Positions 40,401-51,900 of a stretch of DNA of 64,000 nucleotides are shown here, in pieces. This DNA comes from Trichoplax sp. H2 (lineage: Eukaryota; Placozoa; Uniplacotomia; Trichoplacea). The position numbers were made by a program, and so were the translations under genes. Below the pieces are notes generated by a model, which worked only from the letters and a program-made list of their open reading frames with translations, did no database searches and had not been told where the DNA came from. The stretch is taken from NCBI GenBank assembly GCA_003344405.1, contig NOWV01000021.1, positions 372,001 to 436,000 of the forward strand, in the 5' to 3' direction. Each line of letters starts with the position of its first letter. Positions within the stretch are counted from its first letter, which is position 1.

Positions 40401-41139
40401 ATGTCGATGTCTAAAATAGTATTCTTAGTAAATGGACTAATTCAGAACATTTCGATAAAAAATAATTCCATCTCAACATTGAATTTGATCAATTGAATAT
40501 TACTGAACTTGTTGGTAACGATAATAGGCAAAGGTGATTGATGCCATGTGGATAAAAACAACCTATTTTATATTCACTTACTGTCAATAATGAGAATTTA
40601 ATTGAATAATGATACGAATCAGAAAATGGACTAAGGTACGGTTGATAAAATACGAGTCTAGGATATATTTCACGTAGTAAGGATCATTTATCAACACCCT
40701 TGTTAAAGATGTAGAATAGTGTTGGATTACCGATGAAATGTAGTAATCTATCAGTAGATGCAGAATATCTTGCATATACAAATCAGAAAATAGACTAAGG
40801 TATGGTTGATAAAATACGACTCTAGGATATATTTCACGTGGTAAGGATCATTTATCAACACCCTTTTATTAAAGATGTAGAATAGTGATGGATTACCGAA
40901 GAAATGTAGTAATCTATCAGTAGATGCAGAATATCTTGCATATACAATAATTAATTCTTGACTAATATACCTGTCCTACTGTAATTGCCGATGAAAATTG
41001 GACACTTAAGACAAGAAATATAATCAAATCAAATCTGCACGACTTACCCAGCTAAATAAGCAATGGTACCAGAAGATGGATCACAAGTCAAACTGCTACA
41101 ATTGGTAGCGGTTATACCAATTACTTGCTCCAGCTGGCA
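28420..41139 (-). CDS. MAPKBP1/WDR62: WDR62/MAPKBP1-type WD40 scaffold (44 exons, 1486 aa; first exon not located)
   Basis: Exons in order: 41048-41139, 39327-39389, 37747-37804, 37293-37388, 36345-36422, 36196-36234, 35966-36061, 35696-35878, 35479-35549, 35294-35383, 35143-35221, 34890-35003, 34703-34802, 34573-34619, 34429-34489, 34233-34356, 34067-34158, 33854-33982, 33682-33752, 33507-33586, 33399-33437, 33235-33310, 33048-33159, 32883-32946, 32751-32790, 32613-32677, 32419-32534, 32264-32337, 31976-32053, 31823-31900, 31651-31732, 31515-31573, 31349-31441, 31125-31270, 31034-31054, 30895-30931, 30761-30800, 30382-30673, 30221-30296, 30075-30140, 29901-29951, 29198-29825, 28808-28872, 28420-28719. 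The family scaffolds JNK signalling, and WDR62 acts at spindle poles. The first codons ([19 protein letters not shown]) match human residues just after its short N-terminus. Two WD40 propellers follow ([67 protein letters not shown]), then LPAWAKR, a Glu-rich run, [12 protein letters not shown], and a C-terminal helix ([16 protein letters not shown]) like the human dimerisation end. It looks like the single pre-duplication orthologue of both vertebrate genes. The donor at 32419 has in-phase alternatives at 32431 and 32485. The acceptor of the 31125-31270 exon is uncertain by five codons. Confidence 0.93.
31034..31054 (-). other. 21-nt microexon of the WDR gene
   Basis: It is flanked by a pyrimidine-rich CAACAG acceptor and a GTATGC donor. 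It takes over a split codon from the exon at 31125 and passes on phase 2 to the exon at 30931. Without it the two neighbours still join in frame (both junctions are phase 2), so it could be optional. Confidence 0.65.
31815..32120 (-). repeat. Tandem duplication carrying one 78-nt exon twice
   Basis: A unit of about 153 bp, including exon and flanking intron, is repeated. The exons 31976-32053 and 31823-31900 are both 78 nt and phase 0-0, and differ at 13 of 78 bases by my count. Both encode a Glu/Ser/Asn-rich segment ending PQG(K/R)WAQ. This matches the single PHGRWAE motif of human WDR62. Confidence 0.9.
37805..39326 (-). other. WDR gene intron 2 with degenerate repeats and a G-run
   Basis: This 1.5-kb intron holds at least three diverged copies of a roughly 100-bp block (about 38205-38330, 38455-38590, 38640-38740) sharing GATAxAAATAGA-AGCTxGATC. 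A G-rich run, 13 G in 15 bases, is at 38869-38883. No nested gene is seen. Confidence 0.55.
40617..40946. repeat. Tandem duplication of a roughly 165-bp block in WDR intron 1
   Basis: Copies at 40617-40780 and 40781-40946 both begin AATCAGAAAAT and end CTTGCATATACA, with only scattered differences. The duplication is recent and noncoding. Confidence 0.9.
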
Positions 41140-41339
41140 CTACACTCCGGAAAAAATAAATTGAATACAGTCATTCATAATTATAACAAAGCTTTAAAAA
41201 TTACAAATACTCGCCATATGTATACACATACAAGGAAAGTATTTTTGTTAACTGTTGGATGACAATTTTAATAATCGATGTAGAAAAATAACTGTACTAT
41301 GGAAACAATATGGCGCATTAGATAGACAATTTCTTTTTC

Positions 41340-42560
41340 AAGGACGTGTAGATTAATCATTTTGAAATGATGATATATCGAGTATTTCTGTATGCAATAA
41401 GACTGTTGACTACAATAACTTGGCGTAGCAGTGTTGTATCATTATTAGGAAGGAAAATGATGTCGATTGCTTTCCCTTTTATTAGTAGTATGTACTGGTC
41501 ATTTTGAAATGATGATGCTATTTCTAATTAATAATGGATTGTCGGTTACCATCGATCGGTGCATATGGAAGAAGTAATATATCACTATTATTCCTAAAAA
41601 ATAATATAGACCATTTTAAACTGTAGTAGTGATGATACCAATTAAGAATGATATTAAAAATTACATGGGATTACCGACTACAAGCAATCGCTCGGTGTAG
41701 AAATAGTCCACTATTGGTTGAGAATGGAAGACTATTTTCTCCTAGTATCAATGTTAGAAGTGTGTGATCTTTACTTTCAATAACGATGATATTTCTGATC
41801 GCAATTTGATCGCTGACTGCAGTCGATCAGTGTAGTCATGTTTTATCGTCGCCATTGGAGAAAATAATGTAGACTGTTTCCCTTTTACTGTAATAACTGT
41901 ACATATATCATGCAGGATCATTTCGGAATGATGATGCCATTTCTATCTGTAATTGGATCTCTGTCTACCGTAAAATCGATCAGTTTTATCATCATCACAG
42001 GATCATTTTGGAAGGATAATGCGATATCTATCCGCAATTTCATCGCTGACTACAATCAGCGGCGTTTTGATTGTCACCCTAGGAGAAAGCGATCGATAGC
42101 CTATTTTTGCTTCTGATTACTCTATATCGTATTGAAAAGAGGATGTAATTTCTACTGACTACCATCGATCAGTCTAGCAGCATTGAATCACATCCTAGGC
42201 CAAAATAATGTCGACTATTTCTTTTCTAGTAACAGTATAAGATACACGATCATCTTCAAATGGTGATGCGATTTGTAACAACAATTTAATAGACTGTCGT
42301 TGATGAAAATGATCTATGGTCAATCATTCGCCTTTCTAATTACGAGTTGTATGTATCGGAATTTGAAATGATGATACTGTTCCTATCCACAATTGGACTA
42401 ATTGTAGTCGATCAAAGATGATGTACTAATAAAATAGTTGGCTTTTCTAGCGATGCATCGATCATTTTGAAACGATGATGGTGATTGTATGGGCAATTTG
42501 ATCGTTGACTACAATGGGTGAAAAGGATATCAATCAGTCAAATATCCTATCATCGTACCG
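41340..42560. repeat. Degenerate satellite with core CATTTTGAAATGATGAT
   Basis: The core CATTTTGAAATGATGAT, or a variant, recurs around 41355, 41503, 41612, 41920, 42003, 42365 and 42466. It is often followed by ATTTCTATCxGCAATTxGATCGCTGACTAC and a GATCAGT tail. Spacing is irregular (about 80-170 bp) and copies are old. It lies upstream of the first located WDR exon. Confidence 0.6.
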
Positions 42561-43185
42561 GATAGCATCTTGGCAAATATCAAAGTGGTCTTATTCAATT
42601 CAACGCATGATGGACTCTCCATTTCTGGATATACGATAGATACCCAACGGTATTGGATGGGATATGGGGCCGATTCAAGTCTAATAAGTGATATCCTATG
42701 GTTCTTGTTGGTGAACTTGATATAGACTGATTCCCTTGTAACAGCATTGATTATTTAACATGACGATGATGATATTTGTATGGACTACAATTCTAACTTA
42801 GCCAATGGCAACATTATCCAATTCATTCAATTTGATGGACATCGCATCGATTGCATGATAATCCTCTATTGAACTGCTCTTAAAGGATACTAAACGATTG
42901 AAAGTCTATTCAGTATCCAAATACTAAAAGCAACAATGAATACAGTCATGAACCGCAAAATCAATGACTATGTGGTCAGAGAATGGATGTGGATTCTTGT
43001 GTCTATGATTGGGACTTGTTGTAAATGATAAAATTGGCTTCTTACCCTATCCGATAAAGGACTGATTTCGCGTCTAACGGAGATTTTCCTCTTGGGCGAT
43101 GACTTGGCCAATTTATCGGTAATAGACCTTTTCGCAAATAATGCCATAGTCGTTGGTCTATCTTACTGAATAGAATATTCAATCT

Positions 43186-43211
43186 ATCTATCTATCTATA
43201 TATATATATAT
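43186..43211. repeat. (TATC)n/(TA)n microsatellite
   Basis: ATCT repeats pass directly into a TA run. A purine-rich G-tract follows at 43253-43271. Confidence 0.9.
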
Positions 43212-43976
43212 TGAAAAGTTAGACAGATGAAATCCAAGGAGAAAATTGGCTAGGGGGGAGGGAGGAGAGGGATAATGAACACAATTATTGGCCAACTTTT
43301 CCTTAATGTTGTGACGGGGATTTATAACATTCACTGGGTCCAATGATCGCAACAATTACGTACAAATAGAGTAGAGTTGAATGGTTAAAAAAAGGAAAAT
43401 ACCAACGGCTACAGTGGTCAATTTTCAGTTGGAATTAAGTTAGAATAACTATCTCCACTCTTGAACGCTACAAGTGTAGACTATTTGATAGACGATTGCT
43501 GATAGAAGAGCGCCATAGTTTTGCTCTATCCAACGCTTTTACAACTCTTTGCAGCTACCAAACTTGAACTATTGCAGCAATTTATGCTCACTCAATTGCT
43601 CAATTCTTACTGACGATAGCAAGACAATTTCAACTGTAAAGAGACACAAGAGAGTTGTAGAATGCCTTCAAAAGGTGCAAATGATCCAATGAATATCCAA
43701 TACGGATGAAAAGGACAGCAATAAGGTGGAAACGAGGATCGCCGATGTGATGGAACTAGGAATCAAGACTAAATTAGCATTAGAGTCGTTTGGATGAGGA
43801 AGGGCGGAGAAAGTGATGCTGAGAGTCGAGTGTATCGTACGGGTGATAGAGCGCTTAGGTGGCATCCCCATACACTATCTTGCTATAATAGATACAATAT
43901 CGTCAGCTGACAGTATCATACGCTATGTATTAATCGCCAGCGGTGGCTGCCTTGGGTGTGATGCTTTTGGCGACCT

Positions 43977-44156
43977 TCATTTAAACGTTATGATTTTTTT
44001 TTGAAAACGACAGGGCGCCCGTCTGTCTGTCGGTTGAATGGGTCCTACGCTACTGGATGGACGGATTACTGGCTTGGCTAGGGACGAGAAAAAATGGACG
44101 CATTTATTCAATTCATTTTCAGCCTTTTTTTCTCCAATCTTGGAATTCATCTTCAT
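43977..44156 (-). CDS. Unassigned 59-codon frame, possible 5' exon region of the WDR gene
   Basis: This ATG-to-TGA frame is basic and Pro/Ser-containing (for example MKMNSKIGEKKAENELNK, PTDRRAPCRF) in a locally G+C-richer island at 43990-44080. Such an island is expected at an animal promoter, and the WDR gene still lacks its first exon upstream of 41139. In-phase donors exist (for example after LAKP), but no homology supports the join. I do not recognise it, and it may be chance. Confidence 0.2.
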   Translation of the reverse strand: MKMNSKIGEKKAENELNKCVHFFSSLAKPVIRPSSSVGPIQPTDRRAPCRFQKKIITFK

Positions 44157-44257
44157 ACATATTGTGCAATTCTTGAACGTGGCATAGAAAGGATAAAAAT
44201 GGCTTTAGTAATCCCTGTCCAATTTCTATGGCTATGTACAGTACTATCGACCCACAT

Positions 44258-44856
44258 GAATAGCTTTAAGGACATTGCCCAACCTTGCAATGGCCTAAAC
44301 TAAACCGTTGTCGACGGGACACGTAGATGTACAAGAAACCAATGAATAATTGTGTCCTATTCGAGATCATGAATGGCCTTAAGGACATTTCTTAACCTAT
44401 TAATGGCCTAAACTAAACTAAACCGTTGTATACGAAATCGTTGTATACGGGACGCGTAGATGTGCAAGAAGCCAATGAATAGTCGTGTCCCATGTTCGAG
44501 ATCATGAATGGCTTGAAGGACATTTCCTAACCTATTAATGGCCTAAACTAAACCGTTGTAAACTAAATCCTTGTATACGGGACGCGTAGATGTGCAAGAA
44601 GCTAATGAATAGTTGTGTCTTATTCGAGATCATGAATGGCTTTAAGGACATTTCCTAACCTATTAAAGGCCTAAACTAAACCGTTGTATACGGGACGCGT
44701 AGATGCGCAAGAAGCCAATGAATAGTTGTGTCCTATTCGAGATCATGAATGGCTTCAAGGACATTTCCTAGCCTATTAATGGCCTAAACTAAACCGTTGT
44801 ATACGGAACGCGTAGATGCGCAAGAAGCTAATGAATAGTTGTGTCCTATTCGAGAT
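44258..44856. repeat. Tandem array, short-unit satellite (113-134 bp, about five copies)
   Basis: Copies are marked by GGGACGCGTAGATG (or a variant) at 44315, 44449, 44579, 44692 and 44805. The basic unit is 113 bp. Two copies are longer because a short ATACGAAATCGTTGTATAC-type block is duplicated. Each unit contains GAATGGCTTTAAGGACATTTCC and CTAAACTAAACCGTTGTA. Confidence 0.93.
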
Positions 44857-46870
44857 TTGCTGTGTTTTAAAATTCAAGATTCGAATTCATAGATTGCCAA
44901 TCTACGGGATCAAAAAACATTCTCCACATACGGTACAGTAGGGATGAGAAATGCATGAATTAGATTTTGTATACCGCTGAATCGCTTGGAGGATATTTTC
45001 CAACCTCGAACTCCTCCTCTTTTTCCAATCTGAACCGTTGTATAGGTGTAATTAGGCATTAGCCCTCTCCGCCTTACATAAAGTTCTTAGCATATTTAGC
45101 TGAAAGTGTGCTACAGTATAGGACGCTTTCAGCTAAATATGCTAAGAACTTTATGTAAGATGGCGGGGGCTAGTGTGCATACAGTATGTACAAGATGCTA
45201 TGTGAACATGGGTGTCACATTGGAGATTTGCTCTATTTTAAAACTTAAACTTCCAGTTAGTGCATTGCAAATCTACGCGATTAAAATAAAAACATTCTCC
45301 ACTTACAGTACAGTAGAAATAAGGAATGGATGGATTCGATCTGATATACTACTGTAGTGAATGGCTTTGAAGATGTTTTCCAACCCCGCACTCGAACCGG
45401 TGTGCAGCACATGCATGTGTACAAGATGCTAAGTGAATATTGTGTCACATTACAAATTTGCTCTATTCTTAAAAGTTCAAACTTCCTGTTAGTGGATCGC
45501 GAATCTACGGAGTTAAAATAAAAAACTATTCTCCACAAACAGTACAGTAGGAATAAGGAATGGATAGACTAGATTTTGTAAGCGTATAGGAGTGAGTAGC
45601 TTGAGGATATTTTCCAACTACAGACTCAACCGGTGTGCAGGATACGTCCATATGTTCAAGTAGCTAGGTGAATATTGTGCCATATTAGAGATTTGCTCTA
45701 TTTTAATATAAACTTAAACTTCCAAGTAGTGGATGGCGAATCCATAAAGTCAAAATAAAAACGTTCTCCATAGACTAGATTTTATACGCGCATAAGAGTG
45801 AATAGCTTGAGGATATTTTACAACGAAAGGCTCAACCAGTGTGCAGGATAAGTGCATATGTACAAGTAGCTAGGTGAATATTGTGCCATATTAGAGATTT
45901 GCTCTATTTTAATATAAACTTAAACTTCGAAGTAGTGGATGGCGAATCCACAAAGTCAAAATAAAAGAACATTCTCCATAGACTAGATTTTATACGCGCA
46001 TAAGAGTGAATAGCTTGAGGATATTTTACAACTACAGGCTCAACCGGTGTGCAGGATACGTGCATATGTACAAGTAGCTAGGTGAATATTGTGTTCTATT
46101 AGAGATTTGCTCTATTCTAATAAAAACTCAAACTTCGAAGTAGTGGATTGCGAATCTACGGAGTTAAAATAAAAACATTCTTCACAGACAGTACAGTAGG
46201 AATAAGGAATAGATAGACTAGATTTTATACGCGTATGAGAGTGAATAGCTTGAGAATAATTTCCAACTACAAACTCAACCGGTGTACAGAATACATGCAT
46301 ATGTACAAGTAGCTAGGTGAATATTGTGTCATATTAGAGATTTGCTCTATTTTAATAAAAACTTAAACTTCGAAGTAGCGGGTTGCGAATCTACGGAATT
46401 AAAATAAAAAATGTTCTCCACAGACAGTACAGTAGGAATACGGAATGGATGGATAAGATCTTATATACTAGTGAATAGCTTTGAGGATATTTTCCAACCC
46501 GGACTCAACCGGTGTGCAATATACGCGTATATGCAGTTTCCAAAAGGCTAAGCGAATACTTATGTCACCTTACAAATTTGCTCTATTTTAAAAACTCAAA
46601 CTTCGAATTAGTAGATTAACGAACCTACGGGGTTAAAAAAATATTCGTCACGTACATTACAGTAGGAATGGATAGATTCGATCTTATACACCAGTGAATA
46701 GCTTTGACGATATTTTCTAACCGGAACTGAACCCGCGTACAGTATACTCGCATACGAGTATGTACAAGAAGCTAAGTGATCATTTACGTCTTATTAGAGA
46801 TTTGCTCTACTTTAAATATTCAATCTTCCAGTTAGTGGATTGCGAATCTACCGATTAAACATTATATCCG
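44852..46870. repeat. Tandem array, long-unit satellite (about 205-240 bp, nine copies)
   Basis: GAGATTTGCTCTATTTTAA (or a variant) occurs at 44852, 45221, 45446, 45688, 45892, 46101, 46336, 46574 and 46797. Spacing is 204-242 bp except for the first, 369 bp, which contains a foldback element. Units share GATTGCGAATCTACGG, ACAGTACAGTAGGAATAAGG, AATAGCTTGAGGATATTTTCC and AACCGGTGTGCAG. Several open frames in the array are repeats of one another and are not genes. Confidence 0.93.
45061..45171. mobile_element. Foldback (MITE-like) element inside the satellite
   Basis: Perfect 34-bp inverted arms lie at 45073-45106 and 45126-45159, with a 19-base loop. The outer flanks also pair imperfectly: AGCCCTCTCCGCC on the left against GGCGGGGGCT on the right. 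That gives a palindromic unit of about 111 bp with AGCCC/GGGCT-like ends. It interrupts the satellite copy that should have had normal spacing. It could form one long RNA hairpin if transcribed. There is no coding capacity, so any movement would need a transposase elsewhere. Confidence 0.7.
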
Positions 46871-48008
46871 TCAATGCGCCGTACCTGGCTAATGCAGCGC
46901 AGCTAAAAGAGGCTCATTAATTAATTATACGCGTATACAGTAGCCACGGTACTCGAGAACAACTCTCTTATTAATTATTGATTATTAATTACTTATTATT
47001 ACTGGATATAGTAGTCTATGGCATACCTTACGTTACGTATTTACTAGTGCTGTTGCAAAACGGCGGATGAAAAGTTGTACCATTTTATTTAAAGTATGAA
47101 ATTTACTCGCTTTTAATATGAACATGAAGGGATACTCCAATATTTTTTATCGTCTGCACAACTTGGCACAATTGACATAACCGAATATGGCATAGACCAA
47201 AGGCCAAAAATCAATTATTAATTAGTGCTATTTAAAGTTGACATTTTTGCCAGTTATATATCCCAATATCGAAAGAAAGCAGCTATGATAGAGTTGATGA
47301 TAATTTAAAAACCAATAGACAGTACCGGTATTTATTTATAATTAAGGTGAAATAAAATAGCAAGGGAACTAAAAAGTTGGACAGATACACTATTGCAATC
47401 ATCCAGATATCAATACCACGATACAGTTTTACTACAAAGATAGAGCATACGCGTAGAATAGATTGCAACTACATTTTTGTTACAGTTTTACTATAGCCAT
47501 ATTTATAGAAGAAATAGAACGAAATTAGGGATAGAATAATCTAGGATTAAATAGATGTATGTACTTTCGATTAACAGCTTGATAAAATGGTTAAAGGCCA
47601 AATAGAGAATAAATGAAGGACATATAATCATAATTTATTGTATGATACAACTTCGGACATAACCTTGATATATAATTTTCCAGAAAAGAAGCACACAATG
47701 AAATAATCCGAATCAATTTTTATCCGACTATCGGTTTAAAACCAATTTCAAGCTAACAGTAAATACAACTTTTTATGAACAAAAATTTACGAAGGAAATC
47801 ATATGATGAATATAAAATCTACTGATATTCAATATTAAACTTGAACTGCACTTACAATGTGGAAATTTTTTACACGAAAGACAAAATGATATGACAAATC
47901 TTATACATTCGTCGATAGTTTCATTTTGGACTTCAATAATTATCGAATCTCTTATTACCCCACTTTAATCATCCCAAGCCATAATCGATAACAAATAGAT
48001 AATTACTA
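46871..48008. other. Intergenic, 3' side of the GPCR
   Basis: AT-rich sequence without supported genes. The hydrophobic 61-codon minus frame at 47283-47468 has no family features. Confidence 0.5.
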
Positions 48009-48971
48009 TCAGAATCTCTCGTTGAATCCAGATACTCTAGTTATACTTCTTGATATCGTACCCTGAAAACGTGTCGATTTGACTATCTTGTGATAAACTA
48101 CACAAATCTCTTTACGGATATCAGCAGTAAAATAAGCATAGATTAATGGTTGCAAGGCTGGATAACAAAAGGCGACATCACGTAAAATAACTGAAGCTTG
48201 TAGAATATCCGTAAAACGATAGATATTACTTAAAGCAATGGTAGATAATGTTAAAAAGGGTATTAAAAAGACAGCATAAAATGTAAAGACAATCATAGCT
48301 TGGACAACTGCTTTCTTTCTAAGTGCCAATTTACCACGGAGTAATCTCTCTATTGACGAAAAATGTCGACGAGTACTAACAAATGCAACCCGATTATACT
48401 GGCGCAATTTAAGTAGATAGATAATCCGACCATACATAATAAGTAATAGCACAAGCAATAAAGTTGCCAATATTAACATTATCAGATGGCAAATATAATC
48501 AATTCTAATAAATTGTTGAACATCAATTAAGCTGCAATTTGCTAGTCGCTTGGAAAAGATACCATCGATTATAGAGAATATTGGTACTGCAGTTGGTACT
48601 AACCAAACCAGTACAATAATAATGGATAAATGGCCAATCGTTGAGAATCGGTTATAACGAAATGGATAAGCAATAGCGAAATAACGTTCCGATATAATGA
48701 CACAAGAGTGTAAATTTAAACTAATAAATAATGCTTGACCGAAACGATATAAAACAACACAAAGGATACCAATTTTAAATGAGAAACCATCACCAAATCG
48801 AATTACTTCGTAAAGGCCCCACAAAAAACCATTAATAAGCATGCTTAGTAAAAGTACAGGAGATAATCGGTATAAATTTCGATTACATCTTATAAAAATG
48901 AATAGAGCACTATTAGTAATTATGGCAACAACTCCTGCTCCAAATACTACAGGACGCAACATGATATCCAA
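48009..48971 (-). CDS. Rhodopsin-like (class A) GPCR, intronless, 320 aa
   Basis: Seven hydrophobic segments are visible at about 8-28, 36-57, 68-93, 113-134, 158-182, 222-246 and 264-281. The segment-3 motif is E95-R96-Y97 followed by FAIAYP, and C71 and C146 could form the standard disulfide. Segment 7 reads QPLIY (274-278) where most receptors have NPxxY. Segment 2 lacks the usual sodium-site Asp, and segment 6 lacks the CWxP Trp (FYAVFLIP at 231-238). The extracellular N-terminus is only about seven residues and the cytoplasmic tail about 38, so the ligand is probably bound within the helices. Class A identity is clear, but the ligand cannot be deduced. The single-exon form fits the lineage-expanded receptors of early-branching animals (inference). 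Confidence 0.92.
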   Translation of the reverse strand: MDIMLRPVVFGAGVVAIITNSALFIFIRCNRNLYRLSPVLLLSMLINGFLWGLYEVIRFGDGFSFKIGILCVVLYRFGQALFISLNLHSCVIISERYFAIAYPFRYNRFSTIGHLSIIIVLVWLVPTAVPIFSIIDGIFSKRLANCSLIDVQQFIRIDYICHLIMLILATLLLVLLLIMYGRIIYLLKLRQYNRVAFVSTRRHFSSIERLLRGKLALRKKAVVQAMIVFTFYAVFLIPFLTLSTIALSNIYRFTDILQASVILRDVAFCYPALQPLIYAYFTADIRKEICVVYHKIVKSTRFQGTISRSITRVSGFNERF

Positions 48972-51900
48972 TACCTCAATAAAATTGATTAACTGTAAGT
49001 AATCTATGCAGATAATGAATAATATCAGAGATGGAGCTAGTTTGAATAGTCTTTTTGGAGGACTTAAAGCGTAAAAATAAAAAATATCTCTATGTAGCAG
49101 ATTCTTGAAGATAAATGCAATATCACTCTTAGTATATCGAATACTTAATTATACGTAGACCGTTCTTCAACTTGAAGTCTTTATAAATTCAAGAAGTGCT
49201 ATAGCAGTGACGTGAAAATATTCTTTTTTCTATATAGGAGGATCCTAGCATATTTAATGAATTGACAACTTATCAAGATGAAGATAATATCAATCAATAT
49301 TGATTTATTCCTGTGAATACAAGTTCGACCCTTGAAATTTCCTTCCTAGAAATATTGACATAAGTAATATCTATGTGCACTCTGCAGGTTTAATAGTAGA
49401 ACAATTGAAAATTTTTGCCAGTACCTAAAGCAATATAGGCTATATCTTCCAATACGTATTTAATAAATTACCTTAAATAAAGCTAAATAACGCTAGTATT
49501 TTGCAAGCTTTATTGATGTCACGGTATAAAACTTGACAGACGATTACGACAATGATATTTCTTTTATAACGGTATTATAACTTCAAAAATCGATTTTTTT
49601 GAGGGTTAAAAAAACAAAAAATTTAACCTCAACTATTATGTCAATAAAAATGTTCGAGCAAAACATAATACAAATTTTAAAGCACGAAATGGTAACGATT
49701 GCCTCTTAGAAGATACTCCTTTCAAGAAAATTATTGAAATTAAAATAGACAGTAACATGCCTCGATCCAATTTCAAATGCAGTCTGTCCATTAGATCGAA
49801 TTGATATTGATAGTCAAGAGGTGATTTCCACCTTAGGCGAAGAATAAATAGCATAACAACCGATCAATTATACTAATTACATTTCTATTTAACAGTATAG
49901 ATAATAAAAACTAAGGTGGGCTTTAAAGCTTCTCATGAATGCATAAAGTATTCATTTTTTAAATGACAACATAAAATCAGACTTGAAGATCGAGGACAAA
50001 AAAATGATGATTTCACTCAGTAATTAAAAATAGTCAGACAGACTTTATTAAAAGTTTACATCTATTGCCTGGATTGGATCTAGTCCACTCAATTATTTGA
50101 TTTACAACAGTGAAGGTGAAGAATTTGATTTTTTAACTTATTATTCAAAATGTTCGGGCTGCTAAGATTAATAATTGCATGCATCAGTTATCTCGTATTA
50201 ACTCTTTAAAGTCGCTTTGTTTATATTAGTGACAGAAAAGTGAGTTTTAATTTCTTTTACTTGAAATACTAGTCGTTTTTCTTTCTTGCTTAAGTCAATT
50301 TTGATTAAGAAATAGAACAATTAAGCTCAAAGAAACAGTTAAGCAATCAAATGTCTGAATTCATCGGATATATTTAAATATCAATAACAGGCTTGACAAT
50401 CTTTTATAGTCGTTATATCTGATTATTAATTGATTCCTTATTGCATCGATCATTCCATTATCACAACTAAACCTTAAAGATTAAGATGGCTAAAGCTAAA
50501 GCAGTACTCAAGATGATCGATTTGAATGATATCGGCTCAAAATACTTGTGCTACGAGTATTTCAAGATATATGTTGCAAGAAATTAATACAGAATCATTT
50601 GGTATTAAATGCCTCTCATACTGTAGGTAATTCTATTCTGTTTCCTACAGAAAGACTTCGTCTAACTTTGCGATATTCCACATAAAATAATGATATTTTT
50701 TATGTTAGGGATATCATTTGTAATTATAAGTATGGATGGAACCTGATTCTGTAAATATCTACTGTAGTGTAATTGTTTTAAATTATAAATTCAAAGTAAA
50801 ACTAACTCAAAATTAGATACATTAGTACTACAGTTTTATTCGAGAAAGTAACTTATCCTAAAAACGGTAAAGCTTTCCTCTGCAATGACATGAAATGCAG
50901 GCAATATAGATTGCTACAGATTAACAGACTAGTAGATTTTAAAATTCCAGCTATACTTAATATTGATGTTGTGATCAAAGTAATAACTGGTCTGAATAAT
51001 CATCTTCTCCATTTTATTGACTTTCTATTACAGTATTGTCACTAGTTTTATTTTTAAAATGAAAGCAATTTCGCAGTTAGAATGAAATTTCGGCATTGGA
51101 AAAATAGACCCAAACATTCAATATTTGCGTATTAATTTATAGGGTAATCATTGATATTTAATTACAGCCTACATCAACTCGCTATTAACGTTCCAATCAC
51201 TAAAAAACTACTCATTTATATTAATAAAGAAAGTTGAGATAATAAATTCGTACTTATTATCTAGTAATTAATTTATAATTGTACTCGCTGTTAATAATTG
51301 ATATAGCATTAATTCTATTGATATTAAATTTGTTAGCTTAGCGAATCATTCAAATTATCTACATCACTGTAAAATTTTGAGTATATGAAAAGTATGAGAT
51401 ATTAAAATGGAAGATATATTGAAAGAAATTTCAAAATCATGGTGATTATTGCTAACGCTGCCTGTTATTGTCGATGTTACTCCACTAAAACTACACCACT
51501 ACATAGTATATTCTGTCTAAATGAACAGAAATTAGAAATTTTAATTCATTTTAGTGAACCTTCAAAACTAATCGTCTACTGTTATGACCAGTTATCGATG
51601 ATATTATAGGTTTGCACTAGGAACTACTAAAAAGTCGCAAATGATTCTTAACTTGTCAAAAGCACCAAAAAAAGCGTAGTTTGATCATATGGGAAATGAA
51701 TTATATTCAAATAACGTTGTATTGCTAGATGCCATAAGAAGAATCGACTTCGGTGTATTATGCTGTTACGGTGTTGCCTTGTCATTAGGATAGTTTAATA
51801 AGTACAGTAGTAGCTAGTATGGAGAATATCCATATTTGTAGGGCTAGGTAAGATAAATAATGCCTTAACGTGGATGTTGTTTGTAATAGTTCATTACATA

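Noticed and set aside
45106-46300. Several open frames of 60-85 codons in the satellite
   Set aside because: They are translations of the same tandem repeat on either strand.
50486-50587. 33-residue ATG frame (MAKAKAVLK...)
   Set aside because: Too short, with no conservation or context to support it.
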